Positions 4,953-5,673 of a DNA stretch of 5,673 nt are shown piece after piece. Made by a program: the position numbers and the translations under genes. The notes beneath the pieces were generated by a model. It made no database searches. It worked only from the letters and a program-made list of their open reading frames with translations, and was not told where the DNA came from. Source of the stretch: Candidatus Nitrosopumilus sp. (lineage in GTDB: Archaea > Thermoproteota > Nitrososphaeria > Nitrososphaerales > Nitrosopumilaceae). Every line of letters starts with the position of its first letter. Within the stretch, counting starts at the first letter, position 1. The stretch covers positions 1 through 5,673 of the forward strand of contig JAOUAE010000087.1 in the NCBI GenBank assembly GCA_029861085.1, in the 5' to 3' direction.

Positions 4953-5255
4953 TCATTGAGGTATAATTTTACGATAAGTATGCCCACACAAGTTACAAGA
5001 AATTCTGATCGACTTGACAGATGCTCGCCCTAAGCGAATTCTAGAATTAATTCCAGGTGCAATAAAGGATTTACATTTTTTGCAAAAAACCATTCTGAGA
5101 TTATAAGGCATTCGAATTTTATGTCTAGTACTAATCCTTCGAGCAAGAAAAGCTTGCCGCTGAGAAAGTTCAGGATTTATTTTTGCATTAATAATTGCAT
5201 TTTCAATAAGAATCTCCATTCTTTCCATTGCAATTTTTCTTACTGCAGGTTTCAC
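4953..5255 (-). CDS. rnp4: Ribonuclease P protein component 4 (Rpp21 family)
   Basis: Protein subunit of archaeal RNase P, which removes 5' leaders from pre-tRNAs; in archaea Rpp21 pairs with Rpp29 and binds the specificity domain of the RNA. From the GTG start it has 100 residues: an N-terminal helix KIAMERMEIL (7-16), a second helical part LSQRQAFLARRIS (31-43), and a zinc ribbon with C58, C61, C87 and C90 (FCKKC and SCNLCGH) separated by RLGRASVKSIR. The open frame runs upstream into the tRNA, so an ATG at 5336 is impossible as a real start. I prefer GTG at 5255 because it keeps the whole first helix, as in other Rpp21 proteins; ATG at 5228 (91 residues) would cut it. No strong Shine-Dalgarno, though AGGG lies 6 nt before the GTG. 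It lies 51 nt downstream of tRNA-Gly. Confidence 0.92.
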   Translation of the reverse strand: MKPAVRKIAMERMEILIENAIINAKINPELSQRQAFLARRISTRHKIRMPYNLRMVFCKKCKSFIAPGINSRIRLGRASVKSIRISCNLCGHTYRKIIPQ

Positions 5256-5300
5256 AATAATCCCTAAAAGTACACCTAAAAATTGGTTTTCAAAATAATG

Positions 5301-5306
5301 AAAAAA
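5301..5306 (-). terminator. Oligo-T terminator after tRNA-Gly
   Basis: Six Ts on the minus strand follow the discriminator base directly, then CATTATTTT. Runs of T are the main intrinsic termination signal in archaea. Termination may be partial, since the rnp4 gene starts 45 nt further on without a convincing TATA box. Confidence 0.45.
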
Positions 5307-5380
5307 TGCAGTCAGCGGGATTCGAACCCGCGTCACAGGGTTGGAAACCCCGAATACTAACCAGGCTATACTATGACTGC
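5307..5380 (-). tRNA. tRNA-Gly (anticodon UCC)
   Basis: A 74-nt cloverleaf without intron. The acceptor stem GCAGTCA pairs perfectly with TGACTGC, followed by discriminator A73 as is usual for archaeal glycine tRNAs. The D-arm is GTAT/GTAT with two G-U pairs and a loop AGCCTGGTTA containing GG. The anticodon stem CGGGG/CCCTG has one G-U pair and the loop TTTCCAA gives anticodon UCC at 5343-5345, reading GGA and probably GGG. The variable loop is 4 nt. The T-arm GCGGG-TTCGAAT-CCCGC is canonical. No CCA is encoded, so the 3' end is added after transcription. The gene lies 22 nt after the Nep1 stop and is followed by a T6 run. Confidence 0.95.
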
Positions 5381-5402
5381 AATAGAATGCAAATTTTATT
5401 TC

Positions 5403-5673
5403 CTACATAAAAATGGTTTTTTCGTACTCATAAAGCATCCTAGCAATTACAACATGTCCTTCATATGATTCATCACCAACAGAATAAAGATCTGTAATTT
5501 TATTTTCAACTAAATTAGAGAAATGTCCCTTTTGAAATCCTCCAAATACAATACACGTATTATCTGTAATCTCTCCAGCAATTTTTTCATATGTATTCTT
5601 GCTCCCATTTGTAGAAAAACCAATTATTTTTGATGGATTAATTTCATCAAGAAGATCCGAAAATGTTTGATCT
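5403..5673 (-). CDS. Nep1/Emg1-type rRNA pseudouridine N1-methyltransferase, C-terminal part
   Basis: Only the last 89 codons are inside the window; the 5' part lies beyond the right edge, and the first whole codon begins at 5672. The fragment fits the C-terminal half of the SPOUT-fold Nep1 family: IVFGGFQKGHFS (fragment residues 41-52) matches the glycine-rich loop of the knotted cofactor site, and VVIARMLYEYEKTI (74-87) matches the closing helix. Nep1 methylates N1 of a conserved pseudouridine in small-subunit rRNA with S-adenosylmethionine and assists 40S/30S assembly. The frame ends in TAG, 22 nt before tRNA-Gly. I am confident of a SPOUT methyltransferase and fairly confident of Nep1 rather than another SPOUT group; the missing N-terminal half would settle it. 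Confidence 0.78.
   Translation of the reverse strand, partial: DQTFSDLLDEINPSKIIGFSTNGSKNTYEKIAGEITDNTCIVFGGFQKGHFSNLVENKITDLYSVGDESYEGHVVIARMLYEYEKTIFM
5406..5413 (-). promoter_or_regulatory. Possible TATA element of tRNA-Gly
   Basis: TTTTTATG on the minus strand overlaps the last codons of the Nep1-type gene and ends 25 nt before the mature tRNA 5' end, a suitable distance for a promoter giving a very short leader. The match is weaker than the other TATA boxes here, so cotranscription with the upstream gene is an alternative. Confidence 0.3.

Noticed and set aside
5256..5336. N-terminal extension of RNase P component 4 starting at ATG 5336
   Set aside because: The first codons lie inside the mature tRNA-Gly and the rest reads through its T-run; Rpp21 proteins normally begin near the KIA-ER helix, so this is not coding.
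1..5673. CRISPR array, transposon, prophage, toxin-antitoxin or defence cluster
   Set aside because: No spaced repeats, terminal inverted repeats, integrase or transposase motifs, or defence-type domains were seen; the tRNA shows no adjacent duplicated 3' end that would mark an integration site within the window.

Overview
This AT-rich window has every recognisable gene on the minus strand, so it reads from high to low coordinates. It looks like a mesophilic archaeon, most likely Nitrososphaerota (Nitrosopumilus-like ammonia oxidisers). Clues are archaeal/eukaryal information genes (Nep1, RNase P protein 4/Rpp21, S19e, PDCD5), a tRNA without an encoded CCA, TATA boxes ending 21-23 nt before four of the start codons (near-leaderless mRNAs), and a bacterial-type riboflavin synthase beside an archaeal-type RibB. 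The lineage is inferred from gene content; no search was run.

Right part (about 4180-5673): a ribosome and tRNA maturation block. It runs from the C-terminal part of a Nep1-type rRNA pseudouridine methyltransferase (cut by the window edge), through tRNA-Gly(UCC), RNase P protein component 4 (probable GTG start) and ribosomal protein S19e, to a PDCD5-family DNA-binding protein. Nep1 and S19e are functionally linked in yeast, and RNase P acts on the tRNA encoded immediately upstream of its own subunit gene.

Middle part (about 1400-4139): a probable operon with its own TATA box. It encodes a medium-chain reductase resembling the crotonyl/acryloyl-CoA reductase branch, a CitE-like HpcH/HpaI aldolase or lyase, and a TPR protein whose start overlaps the lyase stop (ATGA). 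A possible 26-residue aromatic-rich peptide follows. Reductase plus CoA-ester lyase suggests acyl-CoA metabolism, possibly linked to the 3-hydroxypropionate/4-hydroxybutyrate carbon fixation cycle of these archaea; this is inference.

Left part (20-1377): riboflavin synthesis, with ribE (riboflavin synthase, two lumazine-binding repeats) followed by ribB (dihydroxybutanone phosphate synthase). Each has its own TATA box, and the 78-nt gap between them holds a cluster of GGTAA/TTACC half-sites that could be an operator.

The window is compact, with no intergenic gap above about 150 nt. I saw no mobile element, CRISPR array, prophage or defence genes. It is mainly housekeeping sequence; the most interesting points are the reductase-lyase-TPR operon, the Nep1-tRNA-Rpp21-S19e arrangement, and the operator-like cluster before ribB.
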